Shown here piece after piece: positions 10,501-22,891 of a stretch of DNA of 64,000 bases. The translations under genes were made by a program, and so were the position numbers. The DNA lies in NCBI GenBank assembly GCA_907163375.1, contig CAJQUW010007059.1, positions 620,001 through 684,000 on the forward strand, written 5' to 3'. This stretch comes from Prostheceraeus crozeri. Its lineage: Eukaryota; Platyhelminthes; Polycladida; Euryleptidae. A model generated the notes under the pieces. That model was not told the origin of the DNA. It ran no database searches and saw only the letters and a list, made by a program, of their open reading frames with translations. Each line of letters starts with the position of its first letter. Positions within the stretch are counted from its first letter, which is position 1.

Positions 10501-13500
10501 ACTAAGCGCCGACATGACTCCTTCATTCCTTACATCATAAGTCTATCGAAACGCCTGCATTGATTAACATGTAGCTCCTATATCTACAACGTACTTATTT
10601 AGTGTAAATTTCAACTGCGTGTCATTTCGATTTTCATGTATTGAAATATCCGTTTCTTATCTTATCAAAGTCATCGAAGAAAAAAGTCCAATGAGCCGAA
10701 AGTAAAATTAAAACTACATCACATGAACGAAATGATGAAAATATGGTGCACTGAAATTGCGAATGAAATTGATAAATGACTGAAGTCAAAAGCTAAAGCT
10801 AAATGTGCACAGAGTCGTCATGGAGAATCATTTATCAATGAATATTTCTCGATTTTCCATACCAGAGTTTGCACAACTAAGTGAAAATTACTTCAAGCCA
10901 AATATATGAGACATGTAAGAGCAGGTGAATCATGCAATATATATACCAGTGACTGCGACGATCGGACGAGCTGAGAAGAATCTCAGTTGTATATAAGATA
11001 CTTGTTCATACAAATTTGATGCACTTCTATATCTTAAAGCACTAAAAAAATGTCGTAGTCCCTTGACACGGAAATGGTTACTTTGGAAAAAATTCTACTA
11101 ATATTACTGTAACTTAAATACTACCTAGCCGTTAAGGGTCGCTCACTCAGAAAAACTGCAGAACAACTATGAAATCGAGTTTATCCACCTTAAGCGAATC
11201 TTCTTTGATACAAATACTATTTTGATCATGGATCATGGGGTCTTAATGTCCGTATAGTAAAAGTTAGTCGTTTTCTTCTGAGGAGAGCAGATGGGATAGA
11301 TACCTTAGACATGGATTTTTCTTCAGAGTTGAATTACTGGTACTCGGTCTGATCGATTTGAAATGTGAGCACACCTGAATCAGAAAATTGTCTTTCAATT
11401 TTTAGATCAGCATATACAAAAAATATAGACGAGTTACTACTATTCTCATTTCAATTAAGTAGTTGTACTAATGCTGGAATTTTGAAAAAGTGTGCGACAA
11501 CAACATGACACTTGCCAGAATTCTTACGTGTGAAAATGTATTATTTTTTCTTGTGTTAGGAATGTCCTTTTGCATCATTGCATTCATGGATAACCTCGAG
11601 CTTTAATTATCATGAATGGACGGATAACTCCTTTCAGTCCGTTCACAAAGTTTTGCATTCAAACAACTACGCCTACCGCTTACAAAATGTTGTGTACAGG
11701 AACACAAAAATTATGTTTATTGAGATGCTCTTTGTTGAGATGCTTATAGCAAGAGTTCTATGAATCTGTTCACCCATTTAAATCGAAATTTACCTGTTAG
11801 TGTTATGCAAACACATGGCAGAGTTGTCAAAATGATAGTGCTACCAAGTGAAGTCTCGAAACTGACTTTGTGTTGCAGTTTCTGCGTCACGAACGCGATT
11901 TGCATATGTTTTTGTGGAGGACATTTCATTGAATGCGTTATCCTATCTAATTTTCGAGCATGTTTCTTAACTAAATACATGTACATATTTATTGAAATTA
12001 CAATTAAATCATCATCCATTATAACTGAGAAATTCAGAATGTTTTGAATTTCTCAGATTAAAAGGGATAAATAATTGTAATTTTCATCTAAGTTATCTCC
12101 CAAGGAATCCCCAAGGAAATGTTCTTTTCAAGTAATACAGCAAAATGACCTCTACCCATGATATTGATGCTAGAGCTTCACACATTTGATAATGAAAGAT
12201 TACAGTTCATAATTATGAATGAACCGCAATATGCTGTGAGGCTGCATCAGCAGTCTCACAGCTAGATATTTAAGAGTCAGTGGAATTGGATGTCATCATA
12301 CATATACAGTTAGATCGTTTATCGTGCTGAAGGTTGTCGGAGAAAGAACTTACAATGTCAATGCGATGTATAGTTCCTCGGGAACATAAAGATAGTTGTT
12401 TTGGCTATATTTCAGTATACTTCTTGCATTTCATGAGAATAACAAAGCACAAGAGATGTAACCGATCCGAAGCTTTCCAGACAGAACATGGCCGGACCTG
12501 CTGCCGATTGCATCTCTGCAACATGCATTGCGTAGTCATCTATTAAGACACAATTGCAATACAATACTTGTCATGCATATTCACACAACATTTCACTGGT
12601 TTTTGCGAAATGTCTCCAGGTGATAGTCTTACACATTGTTTACTTCAGCTTGTCTGCCAATCATGCATTAAATGCATATTTTATACAATTTTGACTAACT
12701 CAATGCTGACAGTATTTTGTTTGGAGATACCCCCACAAGTTACAATGGCTTGTACGTGAGCGCTCCTTCATTGGTCACCGACCTAGCCTTAAAGTGCATT
12801 TTGCACAATGTTTCATGAAATCTGATTCATAATGCTTCGTGGTTGTTCCTGCATGTTTTTCGAAGGTCTTTGGCAACAAACGTTCATTAACTTTTTGACC
12901 TAACATAAATGGATCGCATGATTAGTATGCTAGTAGGGTGACCAATGAAAGCGTTTGCTGATAAACCGCTACAACTTTTCGATATCCGATGTCTAGATAT
13001 GGGATCTCCTCAACAATGCCCCAACCAAATACTTCAGATCAAAGATCCTATCTTTTCAATGTGGCTATATTTGTTGCACTTTCTTAAACTGTCTTCGAAG
13101 GTGTGTTTACAAATACTTGCGTTCCTGACTTTGATATATCTTCGAAGGAAATGGCAATGTATTCTATATGCTATGCAGACATTGTAGGCAATTCTAAGGA
13201 TAAACTAGAAATTCATAGAAACACACATAATTTGCTTAAAATGAAAATGATTCGTCTTTTTTTAGAACATTTTCTCTTAGCGATAGTGACGGAATGCTTT
13301 TGACATCTTCGCCGCCATTGGTGTGAATATGTTTTGAAAGGAAAAGATTGCATGACGAAATCCCATATTCATTTTTTAATATGCGAACGAGTACGCAACT
13401 CAAAATGAATGCTAAGCCGAAAATTTGAGCTTTGTACTCGCATATTAAAAGATATTTGTTGTTGTTCGTCAATCTCTTCCTTTCAATTCTCACCATATAT

Positions 13501-13778
13501 CAAAAAAGAACCAGTCTGGATATCAAGAAAAGCTTGCAGGATTTTCCAAGAAAATACAAAAATTGAGAGCTCTTTTACCTTTTGTCACGAAAGCTTGTTG
13601 TCTTCATTTCATCCTAAGTTATTCATTTTATTCATAAATGAAAATGTATTCAATAATTCCCAAGAACGGAAAGCATGTCGAGAGTCGATGTTATCTAATC
13701 AGGGCATTATCTTTGTTCATTGAGCAAGAAAAATTTTATTTATTTATTTTTATGAAAATGATGACTTGTTCCATGTAG
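10501..13778. other. TANGO6 intron sequence, nothing recognised
   Basis: AT-rich intron with short open frames (for example 11760-12047 and 13409-13723) that show no domain, codon bias or splice context. No structural RNA or terminal-repeat element was recognised. Confidence 0.45.
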
Positions 13779-13949
13779 AAACTTCGAGAAATGATCCTGA
13801 AGGAATCTCAACCGCAAATTGTGGTCAGTAAAAGAAGTCAGACTATGAGGCATCGTCCAGACCTTCTCTTGGCTTTGCTATCTCTGATTGTGGAAACGTT
13901 TCCTGAATGTTGTCTCACTCAACCAGAGCAAATCGTGGAAATAGCAAAA
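13779..13949 (+). CDS. TANGO6: TANGO6 internal exon
   Basis: A 57-codon exon in phase 0 at both ends, flanked by acceptor CCATGTAG and donor AAAA|GTAAGT. It encodes a helical, leucine-rich segment (KLREMILKESQP... DLLLALLSLIVETFP), consistent with the HEAT-like repeats of TANGO6. It joins in frame to the exons at 9361 and 14664. Confidence 0.72.
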
Positions 13950-14663
13950 GTAAGTTTGCCACTTTGAGATCATTTAACGAGTTGCTGTTGGACATGCATA
14001 GCTTAATCAAGACTGGAATTAAATGGGTTCTTTTACATGCAAATTCCATTCGCGTCTATCAAATCTGATATTCAGTCGGAGACTGTTCGACAAAAATCAA
14101 TTATTCTGTCTTTCCTTTGATCTTCTTCTGGCTTTTCCATTTGTCTATTGTTTAGGTTTTCTTTTCTTAATCTTAGTGTTAAAAAAATTATTCATAAAAT
14201 GACGTCATAATTAATAAGGTTCAAACAAACAAAAGTCGAAGGATTGTTAATATAGGATGTAATTAATATTATAATATAAGATCTAAATCTGTAAATTAGA
14301 AGTTCACATATATGTATTCTTGCTTTTAATGTGCAATCAACGCTGCATTCATATGCATGTACATATCGGAGTTTTATAATCATCCGTGTTGTTTATCCTC
14401 ATGCATTATAGACCTAAATATGCAAATTAACTAAAAAATTCAAATTGAAGATTCTGTCTAAATCGGCAGGCTAAGAAGGTGGTTTCTGATAATGTACCTA
14501 CAGGTTACCCTTTTGGTTACTAATCACAATTCTTCGGAAGTCAAATTAGGATCACTGCGAAGTAGACCTACGAAAAATATGGGTATTAGTGTTAAGTGTA
14601 GTTTCTTTGTATTTGCAATGTTGAATAATTCATGTAATTCTTATTTAGCAAAACTTTTTTCAG

Positions 14664-14810
14664 GAAACTCTCTGTCGCTGTCATTCTGCTTCGGACTTGA
14701 GTAGTGACGAGGTAACAATTGAATTCATGAATGAAACAATATCCATTTCTCTTGGTCTCATAACCAATGTCCTAGTGTCATCATTGTCGGAGACTGACGA
14801 ACGAAAGAAG
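14664..14810 (+). CDS. TANGO6: TANGO6 internal exon
   Basis: A 49-codon phase-0 exon with acceptor TTTTTTCAG and donor AAG|GTGAGA. It encodes ETLCRCHSASDLSSDEVTI followed by a hydrophobic helix ISISLGLITNVLVSSL. That segment matches the region just before the conserved RTP1 C-terminal domains of TANGO6. The next exon that fits is at 18157; together they read ...SETDERKK/QSIASAF. Confidence 0.72.
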
Positions 14811-17378
14811 GTGAGAATAAAAATTCAGTATAATTTATGAAAGCAACTTGAAAAATTTTAAAATTTGCATTTTCAAATGTGTGATATCATCATATCATAC
14901 TATACGTTCAAACCATGATAAATGTGACGCCGAATGAAAGTTGATCAATCGTGAATTTTAAAATACTGTGCCTGTGCATATTCGTATATTTGACAAACAA
15001 ACAGTAAAAGTTCTTGAATTATAAGAAAGTAATTTGACAGTAAAATGCGTAAGAATCATGCTTTCTCCAAAAGATCTTGCGAAACTCTAAACAGTGATTT
15101 ATAGGTTTTTATATTTCTCTAACACTCGATCAACCAAAGCGATGTAGTAAACAGGGTTGTACCGAGTAGATAGAGTTTTTCAAGCTACATGTATTCGGTA
15201 CTCGACCAAATATTCCGTCAAAAATTCGAAGAATTCAAACAAAGAATTATGACATTTTATTGAGTTATATTTGCAATGCGCTTACAATGCTCGCTTGAGA
15301 TTTTAATTTCTCACTCTTGTAAGTCGCTGTTATCTACCCTAAAGCGACGCACCGTAATTTCTCGGATGTGACCCATAGTTTATGTGATTGTTTTGCATTT
15401 TTAGTGAGGATTCTATTCGAAGGCGGGTTGTGTGAATAAATTTCCAAGTTTGTGATTTAGCTCCCGATTTTTTAAAGATTGAATACAGACATTGTACTCA
15501 TTGATCATGACGTGGAAAATGAAAGGGAAGAAATTTTAGAGAAAAATTATGTTACAGGACGACGAATTGGAAACTAAAGATTTGCAGAACCAGGAGCCTA
15601 TGTTGAGTGACGATATGGCAATGATCATTTTGTTTTTATTAATCGTTTTGCATCTACTTTTATAAGGATCAGTTGAGTGATGATCGATTTTATTATTTTG
15701 ATAAGAAGTTTAATCCTTGCTAAAGATCACAATGAATATACATGTAGATTTCTTTAATAAATACGTGTAGTTGCTGTAGTGGTTAAAAATGACCAATAAT
15801 TCGTCGAATCAGTCTTGCCAGTTTTGAATCTGGCCGAAAGTTCAATTAAATATTTTGCCAAGGAGCCACAAAATATGATAGGCCAAATTTTTATTGATCA
15901 TATTTCAAAGAAAGTATTTGCTCATAACAACCTATCCAATTAAACTGAGTGTCTCCATGACAACACCTCTCCTCTTTTGTGTTGTAATAGATTTGAATGG
16001 CTTACTTTTGCTTTCCTGTAATCATTGGCTTGTGGCAATAGAATTTTAGATCAATTGAAAATTACTGTTAGATGGTACTGAAAAATTGTAGTGTGCATTG
16101 TAAGTATAAAATACACATGTAGGCCTATAAATCGTGCAGTGCACTGTGAGTTATAGCTGTAGCAATGTAACATTAGCATGCTGTATTATGATGATAATGG
16201 TACATGCAATGATAATGATGAGGATGTCAGCAGACCAATAATAAACCTGTATGTACAGCGGCACATGCACATGTATCTGGCACGAGACAACTTGAGCAAA
16301 ACTTACACTAATCGCAGTATTCGAACCACAGTGGTGTCCGCATTCATGTCTGAGGAGTATACCTGAACTGTGACAGGACAGTAACATCAATAATTGATTC
16401 AAAGGTACGTAAAATGAGCAACCCCGAACAAGGTAAGCAGAAAGTCAGACGACCTCATTTACAACTACCTGAACATCAAGTTTATCTTCTGATGTGCAAA
16501 TTATATATGATCGTCGACACCAGAGCGGAGCAGATTGAGTTTCAAAATGAACAATTTGAAACAAGGGAGCATTCCTCTACTTCAAGTCCATCAACTTTCT
16601 CAAAATCCTATTTTAAAGGCTGTGCTTTAAAGAATTGCTCTTTTATCAAGTTAGTCAATTCGCACCTTTTAACATTTCTACGTGTCCATGTAGATATCAA
16701 CTGCACTTAGATATCAACTCTGTGAGTGCTATGAAGTTTGCTATGTAACACACAAGGCACAAACTGAGCTTTAATGTCTTTTTCTTGATTAGAGATGAAA
16801 CATTTCTTTGAAAAATAGATGAAAACAGGTTTATAATACATGATATCCATAGCCATCTAATCCCAGGCGGGCTTTAAGTAGAGCTGCATAGCCTTTGGAT
16901 GGAATGATGAAATTTATGCATCATCGTATTCATGCATTGCCATTCATCCGTTCGTCTCTGCCCAGTTTCAGGGTCAGTATCATGCATTCATACTAATGAA
17001 AATATAAGTGTAGCGACAAAAGTAGTTACTTCAATGACACATTCTCAATTCATTACTTCATTTTTTTGGAATCTTGTGTTATACAGAGAATGCATAAAAT
17101 TTTCTTAAAATACCGTATTTGAACAACTAGATGAAAACCAAAATTACGCGTTTGAACACTATCTGTAGTGACAAAATTTGAAATTCAAAATGTCTTCGCC
17201 ATAAAGTGCATGTCTTCTTAAATTCATGAAATTTGCACATATATTTTAACAGCTATTATGAAATTCAACCGTAGTGCGATTTTCAATATAAAAGTAATGT
17301 TTCTACATGGAATGCCGTCTAATAATATCGTCCCAAACTCCCACTTAACGGGAAAGATCATAGAGCAAGTGAAAGATT
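14811..17378. other. TANGO6 intron sequence, nothing recognised
   Basis: No exon with good phase and splice signals was found. An acceptor-like site before 15558 opens a short frame but no donor fits. The remainder is AT-rich and featureless to the eye. Confidence 0.4.
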
Positions 17379-17384
17379 TTTTAA
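17379..17384 (-). promoter_or_regulatory. Possible ATTAAA poly(A) signal of H2B
   Basis: On the minus strand an ATTAAA lies about 64 bases past the H2B stop codon. No histone-type 3' hairpin (GGYYYTTHTNARRRCC-like) was seen between the stop and this site, so the mRNA may be polyadenylated. This is an eye-level reading only. Confidence 0.35.
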
Positions 17385-17447
17385 TGAGAAAACATAGTCG
17401 ATCATAGAATATTCATATAGTTTGAGCGTTCACAGAAGCAGCGATAA

Positions 17448-17813
17448 TTACTTGGAGCCAGTGTACTTGGTGACTGCCTTCGTTCCCTCGCTCACAGCGT
17501 GCTTAGCGAGTTCACCGGGCAGAAGAAGGCGAACGGCGGTTTGAATCTCCCGACTGGAGACAGTCGACTTCTTGCTGTAGTAAGCAAGTCGGCTGCTCTC
17601 GTTGGCAATTCGCTCGAAGATGTCATTCACGAAGCTGTTCATGATTGACATGGCCTTGCTGGAGATGCCAGTGTCGGGGTGCACCTGACGGAGTACCTTG
17701 TAGATGTAGATGGCATGGCTCTCCTTACGCTTACGCTTGCGTTTCTTGTCGGTCTTAGGGGCCTTAGCCTTGCTAGACTTCTTTGCGGCTTTGCCAGATA
17801 CTTTCGGTGCCAT
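17448..17813 (-). CDS. H2B: Histone H2B, solitary gene inside a TANGO6 intron
   Basis: A 121-residue core histone that pairs with H2A in the nucleosome. The start [10 protein letters not shown] is chosen over an upstream in-frame ATG at 17921 because it gives the usual H2B length. A lysine-rich tail (1-30) is followed by the histone fold: [59 protein letters not shown], ending AVTKYTGSK with the ubiquitin-acceptor lysine present. Unusual for a core H2B are [13 protein letters not shown] in place of the common RLAHYNKRSTI(T/S)S, and ESHAIY in place of ESY(S/G)IY. The gene is intronless, antisense to TANGO6, has no histone neighbours in the window, and is clearly less AT-rich than its surroundings, as histone genes usually are. 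It may be a variant or orphan H2B. Confidence 0.93.
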   Translation of the reverse strand: MAPKVSGKAAKKSSKAKAPKTDKKRKRKRKESHAIYIYKVLRQVHPDTGISSKAMSIMNSFVNDIFERIANESSRLAYYSKKSTVSSREIQTAVRLLLPGELAKHAVSEGTKAVTKYTGSK

Positions 17814-17870
17814 TGTGATGTTATGTTCAAGATAGATATATAGATATTCATAGTCGATTGTAACTTTGCT

Positions 17871-17880
17871 ATATTTATAT
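17871..17880 (-). promoter_or_regulatory. TATA box candidate of H2B
   Basis: On the minus strand ATATAAATAT lies about 58 bases before the H2B start codon, a usual place for a histone TATA box. No CCAAT or octamer element was noticed upstream. Confidence 0.5.
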
Positions 17881-18156
17881 AGGTATACAATGATGCATAT
17901 AGTATATATACAGTATTGCAATATGTATTTTCATTGTAGAAAGAATTATTTCACAAGTTAATTTTGTAAAACCGCGTGGAGTGGTTTTATCTGGGGTTTA
18001 ACAGGGTTAAGCTGGAGTTTTAACCAAAACCGACCAAATCAGTCTAGATTTATCCAACGACATTTTTTGCACTTTAAACGAGTTCTGTAGTTATCTTGAA
18101 ATTATCAGTAATCTAAAAAAGTGCTCATTGAGATTAATGTCCCTTTTTTTCTACAG

Positions 18157-18459
18157 CAATCCATCGCCTCTGCTTTTTCATCGGTTGTTCCTGTGGTATC
18201 CACACTTTCTGAGTCACATCCGGATTCTGGTTTGCGTCAATTAGCATCGGATTTGCGAATAGCGCTGCTAACTAGAGGATACGTCGGACTGGAAACGGCT
18301 ACATCAAATAATCCAATGATTAGTGATGTGACGGACGAGGCGATATCATCTACCGATGAGCTGAACGAGACGATGAAAGATGCCACATCAAGCATTATCC
18401 CCATGCGTGGACACGCTCTGATCGTGTTAAGTCGTGTTCTGGAGGAGAAAAAATCAGAG
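18157..18459 (+). CDS. TANGO6: TANGO6 exon leading into the RTP1 C-terminal region
   Basis: A 101-codon phase-0 exon with a polypyrimidine acceptor (CTTTTTTTCTACAG) and donor GAG|GTAATA. It encodes VVSTLSESHPDSGLRQLASD followed by LRIALLTRGYVG. That QLASDLRI block is a strong match to TANGO6 proteins. The end, IIPMRGHALIVLSRVLEEKKSE, corresponds to the start of the RTP1_C1 domain. TANGO6 is a conserved HEAT-repeat protein first linked to Golgi organisation in fly screens. Confidence 0.82.
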
Positions 18460-18653
18460 GTAATAATAATAATAATAGTCTCTTCATACTTTTTGCACTA
18501 TCTTGTTTCTGAATATTAATTGCTTAATTTATATAGATAAGTTCGTAATATACTCAAATATACTTCAATGAAGTTCAATGAACTGCGACATGCAGAGGAG
18601 TGATGGAATGTAGATTGCTTTGAACGAGTTCGTGTTAGTTCAAAGCTATCTAT

Positions 18654-18727
18654 GTGGCTCGTAGCTCAGTTGGTTAGAGCACAGGTCTAGTTAACCTTGG
18701 TCGTAGGCTCGAATCCTATCAGCCGCA
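18654..18727 (+). tRNA. tRNA-Thr(AGT)-like gene, possibly degenerate
   Basis: A 74-base cloverleaf. The A box TAGCTCAGTTGG is perfect and the D stem is GCTC/GAGC. The anticodon arm is CAGGT/ACCTT (four of five pairs) with loop CTAGTTA and anticodon AGT. The T stem is GTAGG/CCTAT and the acceptor 3' strand CAGCCGC with A discriminator. A TTTT pol III terminator follows at 18732-18735. Oddities: one extra base between the acceptor 5' strand and the D arm, or a C:C mismatch at 7-66; C instead of T at position 54 of the B box; and a mismatched 27-43 pair. It could be functional, a pseudogene, or a SINE head. It lies in sense orientation in a TANGO6 intron. Confidence 0.55.
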
Positions 18728-19439
18728 CATCTTTTGCATGGCAATTTGATCTATCGTATATTTAATATCATTGCATCCAGACTACAGCTGTGCCGCAGCT
18801 ACATTGTTTGCGACTATGGATCACAGACAATAAAACTCACAGACACTCAACAACAATGAAGCTGCACACATGTAAGTCTACATGTATGACACGGATGAGC
18901 TATTCACGCCATCGGTAGCGTCAATTGCCATTATACTCTATCGAAAGATATAAAAAACTGTGATTCACGGTCTCGGTCATGTTTAACTTAAACGGTTTTA
19001 TTATCGAAACTTCATAGTGCTGCTTCGTCTTCATTGGATTTCCACATGATCCCTTCATTGATGGTGATGTTACAAAGAATCATTCTCTGCTTACCAAACA
19101 AACACATGCATATTACTTGAATCTGTACATGCAAATTGTAGATTTATTTAGTTAATTTTGAATGGTCTACAAACATGTTTTCAGAATCAATACGTTTAAT
19201 CTCAAAGCCCTGATTACCAGCTATTCTTTCAGCTGGATAACTGATGCTACGCGATTGAGGAAGGACATTATCATCCATCTGAAAGCAGTTTTCCGTTCTA
19301 TTGAGTTCACGAATTATGAATGATTGAACTTGTGTTTGAATCAGATACGAGCAGGTTGATACTATGGCCTTGGTGATCCGGGATCACCAACTCCGTTGGA
19401 TGATGCAATGAAATGTCGGCCCATACATTCACGGACACA

Positions 19440-19672
19440 CTGTGTCAATCAGAGAGTTGAACACATTGATCTAATAGCTCTTGACGTAGTTGTCACCACA
19501 CACGCATATGTCTATGGCCAAGAAGAGTACATGCTTTGTGCCATAGATTGTAAATGGTATTAGGGGCTCTAGAAAAATGTTTAGCTACAGTTTGGTAAGA
19601 GCTTCCAGTCATCAACATTCCAACAGCAATGCAGCGTTCATCATCTTTAATTTGTCCCCGATTTCTATTGCT
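19440..19672 (-). mobile_element. Relic of a Tc1-like transposase N-terminus
   Basis: The minus strand reads NRGQIKDDERCIAVGMLMTG, then SSYQTVAKHFSRAPNTIYNLW, the first helix-turn-helix of Tc1-type transposases. A shifted frame then gives VVTTTSRAIRSMCSTL, matching the usual GRPRVTT..QDRAI linker. It has several stops and a shift. No terminal repeats or DDE core were recognised, so only an old fragment remains. Confidence 0.6.
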
Positions 19673-19699
19673 AGAATATTGAATTCGACTGGATCATAA

Positions 19700-22600
19700 T
19701 GTTTTGCTGACTGCCTGTACAGGTCTCAGGGTATTGGAGCAATGACAGCCACCGCTACGGCGTGATCATTTATCAAATCTCTGCCTTTCAATGGCATCAG
19801 AAAGAAAATTATCGGGGTGTAGTTTCCATTGTAGTTGAGTGTACAGTATCTACTTCCGAACGTAGACAACCACATCAAAGCTACTACTTGATTACTATGA
19901 TTCCTGTTAAGCAAATGCCTCATTGTCATTCACGGTAGCGGATGGGGCATTGTTATTAGTTTGCCTATGCTTTTGCACCCTTCTCATTTTTTACCGGAAA
20001 CATTACATTCTACATTTTTTCATTTTTTTTCAGAAGAAAAGCACTGAAACAATGTTTTAAGTGTGAATTGCAATGGCAGAACTTTTCAGCAATGCTTTAG
20101 AAGTACACTTTTGTCATTTTATTTATCAAAACTTGAAAAAATTAACATTGACAATTACCATTGGCATTAACAGATGGCTAACTGTTAGAGGTAGATGGTC
20201 TATCGTGTATAGAAATATTTGTGATGTAATACAGAGTTGCTCGTAAAAACGGACAACCTTTCTTAAGTCGATATTCAATCGTTTCTCATGCCTTCCAATC
20301 GTATCGCACATAAGCGAGTCATATAGATGCATCATATAACAGCTCATATTCCAAAGTTAAATTTGAGGCATTATTCAAACTAATTTTTGCCAAATTGTGG
20401 TGAATGGACTAGAACGGGAAGAATATAAAAATTCGGTTTGTATTTTTTCGCAATATTAATGAAAACGACTGTGATCTTGAAGAACGTGATTCCATCTGTT
20501 CAGTGTTTCAATAAGCTTTCTGATGATCATCGTATAGCATATCGTATCTGATATGCAATGCAACGATACGAAATTGGACAAAGTATCACGGAGCAATTTC
20601 ATTTTGAAATTCTCTTATAGGCCTAGTTCATTCAGTTAACGAGATTTGTCCAACTTTTCAACTTTTTTATTCATTTAGTGTTTGGTATCATAAGTGAATT
20701 GTCTCCTTGCGAGAAATCTAAACACATCGTGTACTTTCACTTGTACCCAATCAATGTCAGTTTGGAAATTAATTACGGAACAAGATATTCAAAACTTACA
20801 TGTCAAGGTATTGATTTATTCAAATTTCTTGCTTTTCGTAAATGGACATCCTGATTTATAGACTTTTCATCGTTCAATTAGAATCTGTGTTTTAAAGTTT
20901 TTACTCGCCTGAGGGATCTAATTTTTCATGAAATCCGTGAGTTTTCTTGCTCGGAAGTTGATCAGGGTGCATCCAATGTCTGTAATTTTGATCGTGTAGA
21001 AAGCAGAATTGATTGTTTCTGTGCAAGACGACTAGCAACTAAATCTAATCAGCCTATATACCTCCCCTATATAGGTATATACCTCAGCCTATACACCTTA
21101 CCTCCTTCCCATAGGCAGGCATCGCTTGAGAGGAGCTGTTCTGTTGATCAACATGTCTCGTTTGGTAACTTGTCGCAAGCAAAACACCTACAGCTCAGCT
21201 ACTCGTAATCGGCCATGCACCTTATGTCCGTCGGAGGACATGAAATGCAACCTGTTATCCCCAAAATTCAGTTACTGCAAGGAATACTTATGTCTTAGCA
21301 ATAAAGGGTTAGTCAAAAGTAACGCTGTAACTTTGAATTGAAAATTCTATATCTATGATCACAATAACTGAACAAATGAACATGAATATATGACACAAGA
21401 TCGGATTTGTTTCAGCAATTTGTTTAAATCCAATGACCACTTTTTCTATGCGTGTAGAAAGGATTAATGATTCCTCATTTTTCTGTCATTGTGGTCAAAA
21501 TAGAAGTTCATTTTAATCTTTCACAAAACACAACATTCAACACAAGGGCAAAGAACACAGCAGCCGAACACTATCGAATTTCGGTAATTGCTTTCTCATT
21601 CGTCCTTAACATGCCCGATGCTGACACGAAGCTTGCCCTACATGCCCGAAGCTAGTAAACTTTCAGTTTGATGGAAAGTTGATCTTCATTTGTCTATAAA
21701 TGTTATGGAAAAACTTCGAGATTCTGACAGTTACAGAGCAGCATTTTGCATAAGCGCTTAAAAGCAAGTCCAATTAGTTCATCGTGGTCAGTGCACTAAA
21801 TGAAATCAATCAGGATGAAGCCTCTGCTGGTGAGTCCATATTCGATACATTCATGAAGGAGTACAGTAGTCCTATCGTGACTGATTGATCCACTCTTCAT
21901 TCTGCACGACAATCTTCCGGGGTAGGCTAGGCAGTCCACAACGACCCATATCAGCAACATTACTCAATTTGGATTATTTATGCATAATAGTTGATAGTTG
22001 GGTGTTAGCATTATCCTTGGTTATTTCTTTGCTGTACGGAATTTCTGTATGACATCATAGTTACAGATCTTCCGCATGCTAAGTTAATCTCGATCATCAA
22101 AAACATTGTGTTCCAAACTAGGGGCAGGGGATATGTCGATTTTCACATCATCATCATCATGTCACCGGTCAGCATCCGGCGCTACAGATTGCCTCAAGGG
22201 TCAGTGAAGTGAATGAGCATCAGATCACATTGTCTTGCAAAAGATGTTCGATAATAATAACTTGAACGTGCTACCATGAAAAAATGAAGTCTTACATAGA
22301 GAGAGAAGCTACATGTATATACATAGAAGTATGTATTGGTTGATCACGTCATCATCTTGCTAAAGATAATTGAGTTCTATAACCAAAATTAAAAGGAATG
22401 CTGGAAAATGATGCTGATGAAAACGAAAGCCAAATATACAGCGGTAAACATGAACTAATAAATGAAAAAAAAATTGCATTAATTAGATGAGATTTTGAAG
22501 TATTTGAAATACGTGGTTATTACTATATATATTAGGAATCAGAGTCACATGACGTTTACTCTTTACCTTACCAGAATTGAGTTAATCTTATATGCATTAC
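19700..22600. other. TANGO6 intron sequence, nothing recognised
   Basis: AT-rich intron with short unsupported open frames. There is a brief repeat of TATATACCTC around 21055-21090 and a CATCATCAT run near 22147. I could not name any element. Confidence 0.4.
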
Positions 22601-22673
22601 GTTCATGTTCTTGTTAGAGTTACGTACCGGTAACGTATTAATTGTTTCCTTATTTAGCTTTCAATCTGCCACC

Positions 22674-22841
22674 ATGAAATTCCATTCTCTTGTAACTTGG
22701 TGCACTGCTTTGGTAGTGCTATTTATAGCTCATAATTTTTCGTTACAATGCGACATATGTCACAGTGGTATAGTCACTATTCATGTATCTGTTTCGGAAA
22801 TCGGTATCATATACTTGCATCATTCAGAAGTTCAGAAATAG
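22674..22841 (+). CDS. Possible secreted mini-protein or first exon (doubtful)
   Basis: A 55-residue frame whose ATG has a good context (GCCACCATGA). It starts MKFHSLVTWCTALVVLFIAH, which resembles a signal peptide, followed by LQCDICHS, which resembles the first cysteines of an Ly6/three-finger exon. A GT at 22770 (CAGTG|GTATAG) could be a donor. No later exon was found, and it lies inside a TANGO6 intron on the same strand, so it may be chance. Confidence 0.2.
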   Translation: MKFHSLVTWCTALVVLFIAHNFSLQCDICHSGIVTIHVSVSEIGIIYLHHSEVQK

Positions 22842-22891
22842 AATTGATGTAATGATGTAGGCTAATAATTCAATGTTTTCTTTCAACGCAG

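Noticed and set aside
15558-15665. Possible extra TANGO6 exon after the acceptor GTTACAG at 15557
   Set aside because: The frame DDELETKDLQNQEPMLSDDM looks exon-like but no GT donor keeps phase with the exon at 18157, and exons 14664 and 18157 already join in frame with text matching the family.
17448-17921. Longer H2B start at 17921
   Set aside because: It would add 36 hydrophobic residues ([18 protein letters not shown]...) and place the TATA box within the coding region.
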